Of a stretch of DNA of 64,000 bases, positions 44,549 through 55,909 are shown one piece after another. Made by a program: the position numbers and the translations under genes. The DNA is from Diaporthe sp. PMI_573 (taxonomy: Eukaryota > Ascomycota > Sordariomycetes > Diaporthales > Diaporthaceae), in assembly GCA_021399435.1 (NCBI GenBank), contig JAJTUP010000069.1, forward strand, positions 62,001 through 126,000, written 5' to 3'. Numbering within the stretch: position 1 is the first letter of the stretch; each line of letters opens with the position of its first letter. The notes below the pieces were generated by a model. The model was not told the origin of the DNA. It made no database searches and saw nothing but the letters and a program-made list of their open reading frames with translations.

Positions 44549-46957
44549 ATGGCGGACCAAACGCGGTCAGAGATCATCAGAGGCAATCCTATTGGGAATG
44601 TCCTTGATTCCTTTAAGGCTTCATTCAAATCGGTTTGTGAAGACAGGGGCATCTCCTGTACTCCGGACGCGCTCGGTCAGCTTGGCCAAAAAGGTAAGAC
44701 AGGCCAGTTGAACTGTATTACGGTTGGCTCTTCTGACTGTTATATAGATCTCCAGAATATTGCCCTTGACCTTCTGTCGGCACTGCAAGGCCTTCGAGCG
44801 TCACGTCTGCTCCCCGCGCGTGGGAGTGGCAACAACCTCCTCAGCGATCTTTTGAGACTTGTTTCCGCCGTCAACTCCGACGACTTCGACTTCGACTTCG
44901 ACCGCATTAAGCCTCTCCTGAATGCCGCCCTTGCCGACAGCCCAGATGACGCGCTCATTTGGGATCAAGTCTACCGCGCCGTCACCGAATCTACCCCCCC
45001 TCCCCGACCGATAGCCTCTTCCCTCCAACAGACCCCCTGGATTCGCAACACGAGCAGCTTTGCGAACTCCTCCGAGTACCGCAAGGACATCGATAGAGTC
45101 CTCCGAGAGGAGCTTGGCGCTATGTACGTCGACCTCCCTCGGTTCTGCAAGACATTCTTCAGTGGCGTGGCAGGTCTAGAGGCAGCGTCTGAAGCCGTCT
45201 TCCAGAAGTGCAGGGAAGGCGACAGCCCACTCTTTAATAAGGGGTGGAGCGGCTGGCCAAAAGATGCAAACCAAGACGACGTGTTGAGTTGGTTTGCAGA
45301 CTTAAACGAGAAGTTAGTGGCATTTGCAGAAGAGTATAAGCCGACCCTGTTGCACCGTCGAAGGCCACTGACACAGTCTCTGACACAGCCCAACAAGCCG
45401 ATCCAGGGCTCCACAGGGGAGCGCAAGATGGACATTGGCTTCGTGAGCAACCCCGACTCTAACAAAGATTCTCGATGCCACTGGTCACAGATCCTCGTGC
45501 CTGGAGAGCTGAAAAGCAATCCATCTGCCGACATCCATTCCAAGGCACGGCTTGACCTGGGGAGGTATGCAAGAGAAGTCCTAGCCGCTCAAGATACGCG
45601 TCGCTTCGTCCTGGGGTTTACTCTCTGCGGGCCTCTTATGAGGATATGGGAGTTTGATCGGCTTGGGGGGATCGCGTCCAAACAGTTTGACATCAACAAG
45701 GAGGGGCTGCAGTTTGTGTCTACCATCCTAGGGTTCCTCTGGATGAATGAGGAGCAGCTGGGCTTCGACCCTACTATCACAACCCCGGACGGACAACCTA
45801 TTCAGGACGGACAAGCAACTCGAAAAGGACAATGTTGTATTACGATCCAGCGCGACGGCCGGACGGAGCGGTTCATTATCGACAGGCTTATGAAGCGGTC
45901 GCCGTGCATCGCCGGCCGGGCTACGACGTGCTGGAAAGCTCATCGTGAAGACAATCCACAAATACCGTTTGTGATCAAGGACTCCTGGCAGTATACGGAG
46001 CGTGAGGAGGAAGGCAAGTTGCTTCAGGAGGCAACCGACGGAGGTGTGATCAATGTAGCCCGTTACTACCATCACGAGACTGTCTACGTACGGGGCGAGG
46101 TCGACGAGATCCAAGACAATGTGCGAGGCGGACTGGACATTACGAAGGCGAGCAACTATGGCCAGAGCGGCAGCATCGATGGCAAGAAGCGATCCTCCAG
46201 CCAAGCTCACTTACCCTTGCCGCCTAGCAAACATCCCCGTTCGGCATCTTCGACAAAGGCAGGCACTTGTACATTGCCAAATCGGGTACACCGACGTATC
46301 GTTCTCTGTGACTACGGAAAGCCCATCTACAAGGCAAGCTCCCGAGCGGCTCTGCTTTGCGTACTGGAGGGCTGCATTGAGGGCCACGAGTCCTTGCGCA
46401 AGGCCGGCGTCCTCCACAGAGACATCTCGGTCAATAATCTCATGATAAACGAGGACGAGGACAATCCGTCTTGGCGTTCGTTCTTGATCGACCTGGATCT
46501 TGCTGTCAGAGAGCCACGGGAAAACGCGTCGGGAGCCAAGGGGAAGACCGGCACGAGGGCTTTCATGGCTATCGGGGCGCTTCTGGGTGAGCAGCATTCC
46601 TTCATGCACGACCTCGAGTCGTTCTTCTGGGTGCTGTTCTGGATATGCATTCACCACGACGGGCCAGACGACAAGGGCAGAGTAATTCCACAGTTTGACA
46701 AATGGAATTATGTCGATGTAACGGAATTGGCTAAGACAAAGATTGGCACGATTTCTGAGGAGAATGTTTTCCAGGAGACTATGACGGAATTTTTTACCAA
46801 ATATTATGAGCCGCTAATCCCATGGCTCAATCGACTGAGGAAGGTAGTATTCCCAGACGGGAAGAAGTGGAAGAAGGCGGATCCAGAGCTGTATTCCTCG
46901 ATGAAGAAGATCCTTCGCGACGCCCGGGAGGATCCGGATGTGTTGCCGAAGAGTTAG
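44549..46957 (+). CDS. FunK1-type fungal protein kinase
   Basis: An intact single-exon frame of 802 codons. The C-terminal half has the FunK1 signature: LHRDISVNNLMI (residues 622-633, catalytic loop), then LIDLDLA (646-652), where DLD replaces the DFG Mg-binding motif, and GTRAFMAIGALL (activation segment), followed by HDLESFFWVLFWICIHH. An upstream GELK-containing region (around residues 310-330) fits the conserved FunK1 N-lobe. An N-terminal DDFDFDFD run comes from a short gac/ttc repeat. FunK1 is a eukaryotic-like kinase family expanded in filamentous fungi; substrates are unknown. The start is the ATG after the truncated duplicate. A later in-frame ATG is possible, but homology in the duplicate begins here. 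Best-preserved gene between the transposon block and apsA. Confidence 0.88.
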   Translation: MADQTRSEIIRGNPIGNVLDSFKASFKSVCEDRGISCTPDALGQLGQKGKTGQLNCITVGSSDCYIDLQNIALDLLSALQGLRASRLLPARGSGNNLLSDLLRLVSAVNSDDFDFDFDRIKPLLNAALADSPDDALIWDQVYRAVTESTPPPRPIASSLQQTPWIRNTSSFANSSEYRKDIDRVLREELGAMYVDLPRFCKTFFSGVAGLEAASEAVFQKCREGDSPLFNKGWSGWPKDANQDDVLSWFADLNEKLVAFAEEYKPTLLHRRRPLTQSLTQPNKPIQGSTGERKMDIGFVSNPDSNKDSRCHWSQILVPGELKSNPSADIHSKARLDLGRYAREVLAAQDTRRFVLGFTLCGPLMRIWEFDRLGGIASKQFDINKEGLQFVSTILGFLWMNEEQLGFDPTITTPDGQPIQDGQATRKGQCCITIQRDGRTERFIIDRLMKRSPCIAGRATTCWKAHREDNPQIPFVIKDSWQYTEREEEGKLLQEATDGGVINVARYYHHETVYVRGEVDEIQDNVRGGLDITKASNYGQSGSIDGKKRSSSQAHLPLPPSKHPRSASSTKAGTCTLPNRVHRRIVLCDYGKPIYKASSRAALLCVLEGCIEGHESLRKAGVLHRDISVNNLMINEDEDNPSWRSFLIDLDLAVREPRENASGAKGKTGTRAFMAIGALLGEQHSFMHDLESFFWVLFWICIHHDGPDDKGRVIPQFDKWNYVDVTELAKTKIGTISEENVFQETMTEFFTKYYEPLIPWLNRLRKVVFPDGKKWKKADPELYSSMKKILRDAREDPDVLPKS

Positions 46958-47213
46958 ATATGTATAAATAAACTCAATCTCTCTATTCCCTCCTTCGCTC
47001 CTTCGACGACGACAAACGCTCAGCCTTTACATCGTGGTTCTGATAAGAGCCTTCGACGTACGTCCTCAGCATTGATCCCGTCTTCTCTCTATCTAACCAC
47101 TATTCCTGCCGGAATCGACAGAGCCCACCGCCAAGAAAGATGCTCCACTCTCGGAGATCTAAAAAGGGATCACGTCGTGGTAATTTCTATTCGGTCGTTT
47201 CTAATACCAGTAG

Positions 47214-47492
47214 GTCGCGTCCGCAAAGGAGTCAGAGAGTAGTCTACGCCCAGAACTTGCATCCAAGAAACAAGGAACCCCTTCCCCAAATGGACGATAC
47301 ACGAATACTGTCGACATTTGGAGTCTGGGTGTTATCAATTTGGAGATAGCATTTGGCCTGCCTCAATACTCTCACTCAGGAGGGTATAACCTGGTCGATA
47401 AAGCTAAACGTCATCAAAGCTCGCTTGGTGAGCTCCTCCAGGCCATACTTGTCCGTGACCCTCGGCAACGACAGACGGCTGCGGAACGCTAA
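47214..47492 (+). pseudogene. Ser/Thr protein kinase C-lobe remnant
   Basis: An open stretch of 92 codons without a start reads SSLRPELASKKQG, NTVDIWSLGVINLEIAFGLP and LVRDPRQRQTAAE. These match kinase subdomains VIII (APE), IX (DxWSLG) and XI (RDP..R.TA.E). No N-lobe or catalytic loop precedes it; the frame is preceded by TAG and ended by TAA. It is a separate kinase family from FunK1 (canonical DIWSLG). A decayed fragment lying just downstream of the intact kinase. Confidence 0.65.
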
Positions 47493-49987
47493 TGAGCGAG
47501 CGCGAATGCTGCTGGAAGACGTGTCTACGACTCCTACGCGGACATTCAGACGCGACATTGCAGTTCCGTCTCGAAGTTTTGGTCTACTAGAAAATAGTAA
47601 GTCCTTCCTCATTCTGACGTGGTTGCGCATCGTCTGATCCCAGAGCGGCAACATACGCATTCGCGAGTCTACCAACAAGACAGATCGAGCACAAGTGCAT
47701 AGCTAATTCATTTAAAGACCCACGAGGTTGTTACCCAAGTTTTTCTAGGCGACTCTGGCTATGATGACCAAGCGACTGGCTTCCATCATTAGCATCTGCC
47801 GATGATCCTGTACTTGTAGCGGGTGGAATAGGCTACCGCCGGTCCATTACCGGGCGTTGGGAGGGACTGGGATGCCCCACTGTAAATTGATGTCAGCATA
47901 AGGGGCCTCTTTCCGTTGAGATTGGTCGATAAGTCCTGGTAGTTGATGTTGCGACTTGTGCCTTTGATTGAGGCTGTAAAGCTCTTGAATAGTCTTAGAA
48001 GCCTCCCTAGTCGAAAATCCCGTGAAGGGGTTTGACCATGCTGTGGCAGTGGCAGTGGCAACCTTTGAAGACAAGATCCATGGATGAGGTGGCTGAGCAC
48101 CGTCTCGAACGCGTGAGCATGTGACTGCCTGACTGCCTACTGGGCCAGCACCATCCTCCAGTCCTCCTCTTACAAGGCGTGCCCTGAGCTCTGACCTCGT
48201 AACTCAGCCATACAGGACATACATAGTACGGCCAAGCAAGTTTCCATTGTCGATCGATCTCTTCAGGCCGCTCCACCAGTTCGACTCATCGACGATGTCC
48301 ACTCAGCCCCGGGAAACTTTTGGGTCATCGCAGGGTAGTCTGGTGTGTTTGGCGAAAAGCCGCCATCGTCCGTCTACGCCTTCGAGTTGCTACCTGATGA
48401 CGAGTACAAAAGTCCATGGGCGGCCTCACTAACCTAGGCTCCGGGGCCCATGTCCACCTGCAAAGCTCATCCACTAAAGTCTGGCTTCGGATGAAATGGC
48501 CCATAGCAGTGGCGAAGTATAGTGACAGTATGGAAGAGAGGTTCGTTCACATTCCAAAAGAGATGCAGACCGAGGAATCCCAGGCGATCCAATCCAACCA
48601 ACCAACCCCCTTTATGAGTCATTTCTCAGCTTGTGCCAAAGTAGGTGCGGTGCGCGGAAGAATGCCCAATGGAAGATGTCGCCGTCCAGTCGTACCGGCA
48701 CTTTGGGAACGTCTTTTTTCGCTCGCCCTGGTAGGACATACGAAAAGCCGCATTGGTCGAGCATGGAGGGGCCGGGATGGTGTGGGTGACACGACAGACT
48801 CACAAGTTGCCGTCGACTCAAAGCCCATTCACGACCACGTCCACACATCACATACATGTGAAATCGCATCAAGCAACTTCTCGCCTCCGCTGAGGCATCC
48901 AATCCCATCCAGTTGCAGCCCCCCCCCCCCAAGGGATTTCACCACAAAGTACCTCAGCAAGGCGTGTGTCTATCAAGGAGTATATTGTACTGCAAATACC
49001 TCGAGTTAAAAAAAAAAAAAAAAAAAGAGGTCGTCCTTGGTTGACGAATTGTTGTTGCTTATGAGTCGAAATTAGCGATTTGTCACGTCGGAAATCCGCC
49101 GCCCCCCCCCTTTTTTTCCCCTCCCCAGCAGACATTTGTATTTCTAGTCCCCCGTTAATTCCGACCAACGTGCATATAATGTTACATCCCGCAACACAGC
49201 CATACCATGCCTCGCATGGCGCACCCAGTCTGCCGGTATGCTGAAAAACTGATGACGATGACTAATTGTACTTGGTAATTCTCTGGTATTGGAAACTTGT
49301 TCGGTCCCGCTTTTTGCAGTCGACTTCTTTGGCCCGCGTCCGCGTCACACAATGCCCGGAGAGTGGGAGAGCTGCCTCGGATGCGGCGAACATGGCCTCG
49401 GATCCGGGCCTAGTTCGCAACTGTTACCTACGCCCAGGCTGTTGAACAGTCCCATCTATCAAATTATCTACACTGGCCTCTCTACTCCACTTATCGGTGC
49501 CGTTATTGTTGCGCAACTGGCCGTTCCTTCCAGGGCTCCAGTGGTCGGTCCACTGCGTGTGAGTCGATTGAGCATGGCGTTCTTGAATAGGTCCGGTTCT
49601 CTGAGTTACGGCTCGCGGGACAGGGATAGGCAGAGGGGGGACAAGGGGGAAGAAGACGATTCAAACTCTCAACTTACAAAGGCGCGGGCTTTGGACGCGA
49701 GCTGACAACCCCACTGCTTGGCCTACGTTGTTGACGTGAGGCTTTCTAGATATGAACAAGCTTAAACCGACGAAGATATCAATGGTGAATGTCGTCTTGC
49801 ATGATGTGGACTTTCAGCATGTAGCGGCCTTGGCTGGAATACCTACCTATAAGTAGGAGCAACATTTCGAAGAAACAGAGTCCGGTTGTGATGTCTTCAA
49901 CGAATGACCAGCACAAAGCTTTGAAAGAGTTACACGAATTCTCATCACCAGCCAACTTCAACAACACCAACACCAACAGTCTCAACA
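47493..49987. other. Long intergenic stretch with homopolymers
   Basis: Open frames here (for example 48,416-49,009 and 49,289-49,705, plus) show no domain, biased codons or splice pattern and I do not call them. Notable sequence: a C run at 48,919-48,931, an A run of about 19 at 49,007-49,026, and adjacent C and T runs at about 49,101-49,118. A promoter for the downstream dehydrogenase must lie close to 49,987, where CAACACCAACACC repeats precede the ATG. Confidence 0.4.
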
Positions 49988-50784
49988 ATGTCAAACGTTG
50001 CCCGTGTAGCCTTCATCCTCGGCGTCGGCTCCAACATCGGAGCGGCCCTCATTTCCCAATTTCAAGCCGCCAACTACCGCGTTGCAACCGTAGCACGCTC
50101 CCCTTCCAAATCCACCACACCATCCTCGAACAACCTGCACATCCAAGCTGATCTATCCAACCCCTCCTCCGTCTCCGAGATTTTCAACCGTCTCGCCTTG
50201 CACGGGGACTGGGCCTTTCCCAGCGTGATCGTCTATAACCCGGCCTCCGCGACGCCTCCTTCCCCCGAGGACCCAACGAATCCATTCGCGGTGCCGGACG
50301 CCGACTTCGACCGGGATCTGAATATCATGGTGAAGACTCCGTACCTGGTGGGACGGGAGGCTGTGAAGGGGTGGGCGGCGAGGGAAGGACGAAAGGGAAC
50401 GTTCATCATGACGGGGAACGCGTGTCCCAAGTGGGTGTCCAAGCAGAGTGATTATAAAGAAATGCCTATAGCACATATGACAACGCTTGGGATGGGAAAG
50501 AGTGGTGCCAATTATTGGATGGGCACGGCAGATGACGTCTTCAAGGAGAAGGGGATACGGTGAGTACCAAACACAGGCTTCCCTTGCGGGCGAGCGCTAA
50601 CACTCGAATGTTTTATGGAAACTTCTTCTTCACCGACGAGCGCCATGCAGATGGCTCCCCGGCAGGTTTCGCCATCAGCGGGTCTTCACACGCTGAGATG
50701 TATCTGCATCTTGTCGAAGAAGGCGATGACCTGCCATCGTACATGACATTCGTCGATGGGAAGTATGTCAATTTCGATCCTTAG
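49988..50784 (+). CDS. Atypical short-chain dehydrogenase/reductase (SDR)
   Basis: Exon 1 (49,988-50,559) begins MSNVARVAFILGVGSNIGAA, a Rossmann glycine motif GxGxxIG. It has a YNPA motif in place of NNAG and GMGKSGANYW, which keeps the catalytic-region Lys but not the usual YxxxK Tyr. A gtgagt donor follows at 50,560. The C-terminal exon (about 50,623-50,784) reads FFFTDERHADG and ends VNFDP. This C-terminus and the missing Tyr fit a divergent fungal SDR group. No AG acceptor stands immediately before FFFTDER (sequence ggaaac), so either a nearby AG (50,595) is used with a very short intron, or the acceptor has mutated. Substrate unknown, probably NAD(P)-dependent. The start has good context (caacaATGtc). 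Confidence 0.65.
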
Positions 50785-52690
50785 GTGTCTTGCTGGATTT
50801 GATGTGTTGGGGGTTGGGGGGGGGGGGTTGGCTTCGTCTGGCTCAGCGTTCTCGAGTTCGTCATGCGATAGGTTGCACGCAGAGGTTGGACAATCTGAGG
50901 TTGCTTTCTTCAGCAAAGTTTCGATTTTCATACAGTTAGGGATAGGCAAATACAATCGCAGACTGGCAGAGATAAGCTCACAGAAGAGATGATCGAACCT
51001 TGAACATATGAGCATTGAAGACCAATAGTAACGCAACCCGCTGCATCTTACCATTGCAGAGACCAGTCCAGACTCAATTGCCAATGACACATCCGACAAA
51101 CCACCACCAATGGCCCCCCGTCAGAATTCAAGCGCGACAGCCCATGGAAGGGTACAATTACTCGACTGCCCCTCACTACCCCTCCACTGCGTCAGCGGTC
51201 GTTTTCCACGAGACGTGTCTCTGCAGCAGACGAAACACTGTAGAAAACCTTGCGCTACACTCGAGGCGCCGAAGAAGACTGATAGCGGGCAAACTCGCAG
51301 CCAGCCCTTGCTGCATGTGCAGGTTGCATCGTGAAGATAAGCTTTGATGCCTTCCCTTGGGCAAATGCGCGGGGCAGGATCTCGATAGCATGGATTTCTC
51401 ATGTGGTCGGTAAGCATTGGGCTTCAACGAGTGCTTGAGGAAGTGTTGGTGAGTATCATCAACTTGATGACCGATTTTGAGTGAGGCGGAATGGCGCCGA
51501 AGTCCTTGCTGTCAGCCCTACGATAGCTGCACGCTGCGTCGTGATGGGACAGCGACTAGAGCTTTGTCTAGCTAAACATATGCACAAGAGGCAGCCACCG
51601 CCACAGAAGTGAAGAAGCGATGAATATAACAGTTCCCGCGTAAAGCGACACTCGCTAGGTAAGATAAGCTGCAAACCTCCGAAGTGGATATGCCTTACAG
51701 CAGGGCGCGGAAACAAAACGCTGTTATTGTGGTGGTCTTGAACGAACATGCCAGCGACCGCGGCCTTTAAGCAGATTAACAGGGCGTAGGGAAACTCTTG
51801 ACGTTTGCAGGCGAAGTTAATAATGAGGTAGCAACCACTTTGAAAACATTCCGAGCCGAGGAATGTCACGATGCCTGTTTCCATTTCCTGCGTTGGTATC
51901 TCGCATAGTTGGGCCTCAACGCGTTATATTACAGATAGCATTCGCTAAGGCACGAGGCGGCGAGATGAGGCTATATTGGACTGTTTATACTGCTATGGAG
52001 AGAGAAGAAGGGAGGAGAAGTTGGAGGGCCGTGAGGTTGGAGGAAGTAATGGCCTTTCTCCAAGGATCACGTGCCCTACCAGCTGACGACTCCCTCCGCG
52101 CAACCACTCGAGGTACGGTCCGTGACAGGAATAGCCCATTCTTTGGAGGCCTTCCCTATAGACTGGCCGTTTCTGATAGCTCGATAGCTGCTGCAACCTC
52201 AGATTCATTATATGGCTTCATCATTGCTTGATTGAGATATTCTGAAAAAAATGAAGTTATTCGGATAAAGATTGATGAAGATATGGTTGAGTGAATATGG
52301 AGGGGGGTTCGAAGGTTCCACTCCACCCATACACCTGAGGCCATTCCACCGACCACTTATTTTGGGTGCATCGACAGGGAGGGGTGGCACGTAAAACCGG
52401 ATGCGCATGATGTCAGGCCAACCCAGCTGCGAGTAAGAGGCGTCCGGGCAGGGTACCTCCTGGAATGGGATGTCAAGCAGACTAGCAAATCTAAGAGCCA
52501 GAAACCAGAAATCCACCAAAACCACCAGCCGGAGCTAGCAGATCTACCAGCCACAACCAGCGGATCCACCGAATCCATGTAAATGTAAACCACAGAAACT
52601 AGCAAATCTACAACCCAGTTAACTAGCCCAGGCGCTGGGATATACCCTATCCGCCATATTTACTAAATCTATTAAATCCAGAGGCCAAAA
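50785..52690. other. Intergenic DNA without a supported gene
   Basis: Several 80-140 codon frames overlap on both strands (for example 51,459-51,884 minus and 51,863-52,231 plus), with no domains or splice signals. A G run of about 14 with a break lies at 50,810-50,827. A segment rich in ccac/cagc (52,490-52,620) leads into the minisatellite. Confidence 0.4.
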
Positions 52691-52850
52691 TATCCACGAA
52701 CCAGTTAATCCACGAACTAGAAATCCACGAATTAAGAATCGGTAAACCAGAAATCCATAAAGTAGAAATCCACGAAATAGAAATCCCACAAAATAGAAAT
52801 CCCACGAAATAGAAATCCCACGAAATAGAAATCCCATGAAATAGAAATTC
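52690..52850 (+). repeat. 16-bp minisatellite (ACGAAATAGAAATCCC)
   Basis: About ten tandem units, degenerate on the left and nearly identical at 52,760-52,840. The reverse strand can be read as repeated GFLFRGISISWD-like peptides, which I take as a by-product. It ends at the stop codon of the minus-strand gene to the right, so it lies in that gene's 3' flank. Confidence 0.8.
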
Positions 52851-53600
52851 ATGAACCAAGGAGCCAGAAAAGTTCTGGGCCGCGGGCCCTATTGTGCACG
52901 TGACTTGTCAGGAGTCTGGCGCTGTCGAAGACTGGAGTGCTGTTTTCACTTGGGATAATGTGGCCTGTATTTGAGGTGTGTCTGTCGATCCGATGATTGC
53001 CTGAGCCATCTCCGAAAGGGTCTTCGAGGCTTGAATCAGTTCGACAGGATATACCTACGATATCTTCTATGGTGAGAGAGGAGAGCGTCGTGTTCTTGAC
53101 TGAAAACCTGCGACTTTGAGATATTAGTATGTGAACAGGCGAAATCGAAACATGCCTTACATGATTCTCTTGACTTGGTTGGAATATGTGATCAGCAATA
53201 GTGGTGATGATCCTCCCAAGTCGGCCCAACGCTTGCTGATGCGCAGACGCTTGTTGACGCGGTCCCTCCCCCGGGACCCAGCCGATGGCGTCCCGGGGGC
53301 GCTTAGATATAGATCAATGGCGGTGCTGGCGTTCCCACGGCCTTTGTGCGGAGCAATTCGGCCGTTTTCTCTGTCGGTTTCTATGATTTTATCAAGAGCG
53401 GAGAACGTTTGCGCCAATCGGACATACGCCAGCCTCGAGAAGATGCAGCCCTGTGCGATCTCGGCGTTAAGGACTTCAAAGGCGTCCAGCACGCGCTTGT
53501 CCGCACATGTGATGCCAGCTGGTAGAGCTGTCCGTTGCAACAATGATGTCCACTCTCGGAATAATTGTTCACAGTTCTCAGCAAAGAAGGCCTTGGCATC
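52849..53600 (-). CDS. Unrecognised two-exon gene, 5' end unresolved
   Basis: On minus, an exon at 53,600-53,161 (DAKAFFAENCEQLFREW, LDAFEVLNAEIAQGC, RLAYVRLAQTFSALDKII) is followed by an intron with donor gtaagg, branch-like tactaata and acceptor cgcag (53,160-53,108, 53 bp). It is in phase with a second exon (53,107-52,849: MFSVKNTTLSSLTIEDIVG, then a stop at 52,849). The intron is convincing, so the gene was transcribed in the recent past. Upstream, the frame meets TAA at 53,616-53,618, with sensible protein on both sides of it. Either an intron with acceptor ttcggcag (53,601) bypasses it, or the gene is broken there (CAA to TAA). I do not recognise the family. Helical, no signal peptide or membrane segment seen. 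Confidence 0.55.
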
Positions 53601-53618
53601 CTGCCGAACCAGACTTTA

Positions 53619-54281
53619 TACCAGGCTGCTCATTGTATTGCAAACGTCCAGACAGGCTCTTCTTCTGGTTTTTCTATCCTGCAAATAGAAGGCAACGACA
53701 ATGGAGAGCAGCGGCCTTATAAATACCTGTACTCTGTACTAGAATACGGCTCCCACACACTGTGGTGTAGAAACCGAGGATCCAGGATGCGGGCTGCGGA
53801 CTGACTAGGTGCCTTATATGTGATGTAAGGGTGCTGACCCTAACCTGGGACGATCTAAAACCGGGTGGGCTCTGCCACATCTTTGATCTGTATGAGGTGG
53901 TGAGATACTCAGAGGAAATCCACTTAAAGATGTTCGCTAATGGCGAGAAGCTGATGTGCCTACTCTGCAAACCTGTCATGCTGCTACAAAACAAGATGTA
54001 ACTACAGCGCTACGAAGAGGTGGTGTATGCCCTCAAGACTATACACCATACCAGACATTAACATCGCGCCTCCATTAGTTCTTATAGGCATGTAGTTGTG
54101 TGGGAAGAATTGGGCATATCGACAAATAAGTACTCCTGGAGTACTGCGACACCGAGCCTATTCCCATAATGTGATCAATCACACGTGGCTACTATACCTG
54201 TGAAGTCATTATAAATTCTGAGGCAACAGCACACATGGTAGGTAATACCTCCTCACACCTCGCGTACAGCAAGCCCGCCAG
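53619..54281. other. Spacer between two minus-strand genes
   Basis: Contains possible upstream exon(s) of the left gene near 53,619-53,700, and otherwise no supported gene. The 3' flank of the nuclease-like gene occupies the right end. Confidence 0.35.
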
Positions 54282-55909
54282 CTACTCGCCACATTGGAAC
54301 CAATCCCTCAGGGCCTGGTAGAATGTCGTCTCGATCCATTCCTTCACAACTAAGAGCGAGGACAACAATGCATATACATCTAGCAGCGTTGCTGTAGAGC
54401 CCATCCTCAGAGGACCGTACACTTCGATCGAGGTGTCCTGATCACAGGCGAAGTAGATCTGCCATTCATGTCCCGTCACCACGATCAACGGTAGCGAGAC
54501 CACTTTCGGCCTCGCCGGCACGGCATTCTGCGGACCGGAAGAAGGAGGATCATCACTGGTGCTGGCGTTTTGAAATTGCTCATCCAGGAGAGCAAGAGCA
54601 CGCGCGGAGTAGAGGCTCCTCATGCGCCTGTGCCAGGCGGCAACCCAAATACCAAGCTGGAGGAGAGGATCCCGCGACGAGTAGTCCTGCTTGGTCTCTA
54701 TCGACACGGCAATCGGGCTGTCTCGGATGGGCTGATAGGTTGTCTGGTTCACATGGGGCGGTGGTGTGTCCCTGCTGAGAAACCCGTCCACGTCCAAAGC
54801 TGCTCTCAGGGTGAGATCAGAGATAACCGTCTTAAGTGGTACTCCGTCCGCGACATCTAACACAAGTACATAATCGACCTTCTTAGAGTCTGTGCGGGTG
54901 TGCATCAAGTCCTTCGGCACGGATACATGGCTGGCATCCGCGGAACCCTCGCTCGCTGAGCTTACTGCGCTACCGGCTGTTACTGAGCATGCTAGATCGC
55001 TCAGGTTTGTCTGTTGTTTGATCTCTTGCGAGGTCGACCCGCGGTCGAGGCGTGGAATCCATTCGTAGGAGATGGTAGCTGACATGACTGGCTCGAACCG
55101 AACAGACACGGCCTCCCTCTGCTCTTGCTTCTCCATCTCAAGAGGCTGAAGCCCGAAAGCAAGATCAAGAAGCGGTGTGTGTACAAGGTTGTTCCACGCA
55201 TCCTCATATCGACGAAGTTTCCGGGATTTCTCAGCGGCTTCGATGATACGGCATAGCCCAGCGAATGTGGCTAACGTTTGGTGGCTGGGGCCTCCTGGAT
55301 CTGCCTCGCGGAAGCAATTTGGTGGTAAGAGCTGCGTTTCGACTGCTTCGACTTTAGCACGGAGCTCGCCTGGAAAGACCTCAATCCTGAAGTTATTGAT
55401 GTACTGAATGCGGTCGTGTAAGGGCCTGATGTCTTCAGCAAGACGTCCATCACGGACGTTCTTAACGAAGACCGGTTTATCGAGTAGATACATATGGTGT
55501 GAAGTTTTGATTGGGCTCGGTGCCCTTCGGCGTCTCACGGTCGATGGTGGCGGGAGAGGAACACGCGCCTTCGCTGTAGGGGTTTTGTTTACTATGCAGT
55601 CGTGTCAACACACTTGCTCACAAATCTATCTGCGCCCTGGCGCTACTTGCAGTCATGGTCCATCTCCGTGTCGTCGCGGTGCCGCTTTCGAGGACTTGCC
55701 ACAAACGGATCTGGCAGCGGCGCACCCGCCATGTTGCAGGCTATCTCAAAGCTCTCAGTGGCGTAGTCGCTTGTTTCAAAGCGCACACGTTTTGCATAGG
55801 GTAGCTTGTCGCCGTCGCTATCGGTAGTCAATGGTGTGTCGTCGAGGACAACGTCTGCTGGTGGAGTAAGATCGATGGAATCAATCCAACGCTGGACATT
55901 GCGGGACAT
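54282..55909 (-). CDS. PD-(D/E)XK nuclease-like protein (PDDEXK_12 type)
   Basis: Exon 1 (55,909-55,647) starts MSRNVQRWIDSIDL and ends in a basic SPRKRHRDD segment. Exon 2 (55,573-54,282) is one long frame. It has KKVDYVLVLD (Asp near residue 222 counted from a GTG at 55,538) and SIETK (near 279-283), followed by DPLLQLGIWVAAWHRRM. This is the D...ExK core of the fungal PD-(D/E)XK nuclease-like family, and the short variable N-terminal exon is typical of it. The family has a nuclease fold but no known fungal function. The obvious splice pair (gtagcg donor, ctacag acceptor, 73 bp) changes frame by one base, so either another site is used or there is an indel. Otherwise the gene is intact. Confidence 0.7.

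Noticed and set aside
48416..49009. 197-codon plus-strand frame
   Set aside because: Low-complexity composition, ends in homopolymer-rich DNA, no domain or intron signals.
49289..49705. 138-codon plus-strand frame
   Set aside because: No recognisable domain or good start context; probably chance in GC-balanced DNA.
51459..52231. Overlapping frames on both strands
   Set aside because: Neither shows domains or splice sites, and the two strands compete over the same DNA.
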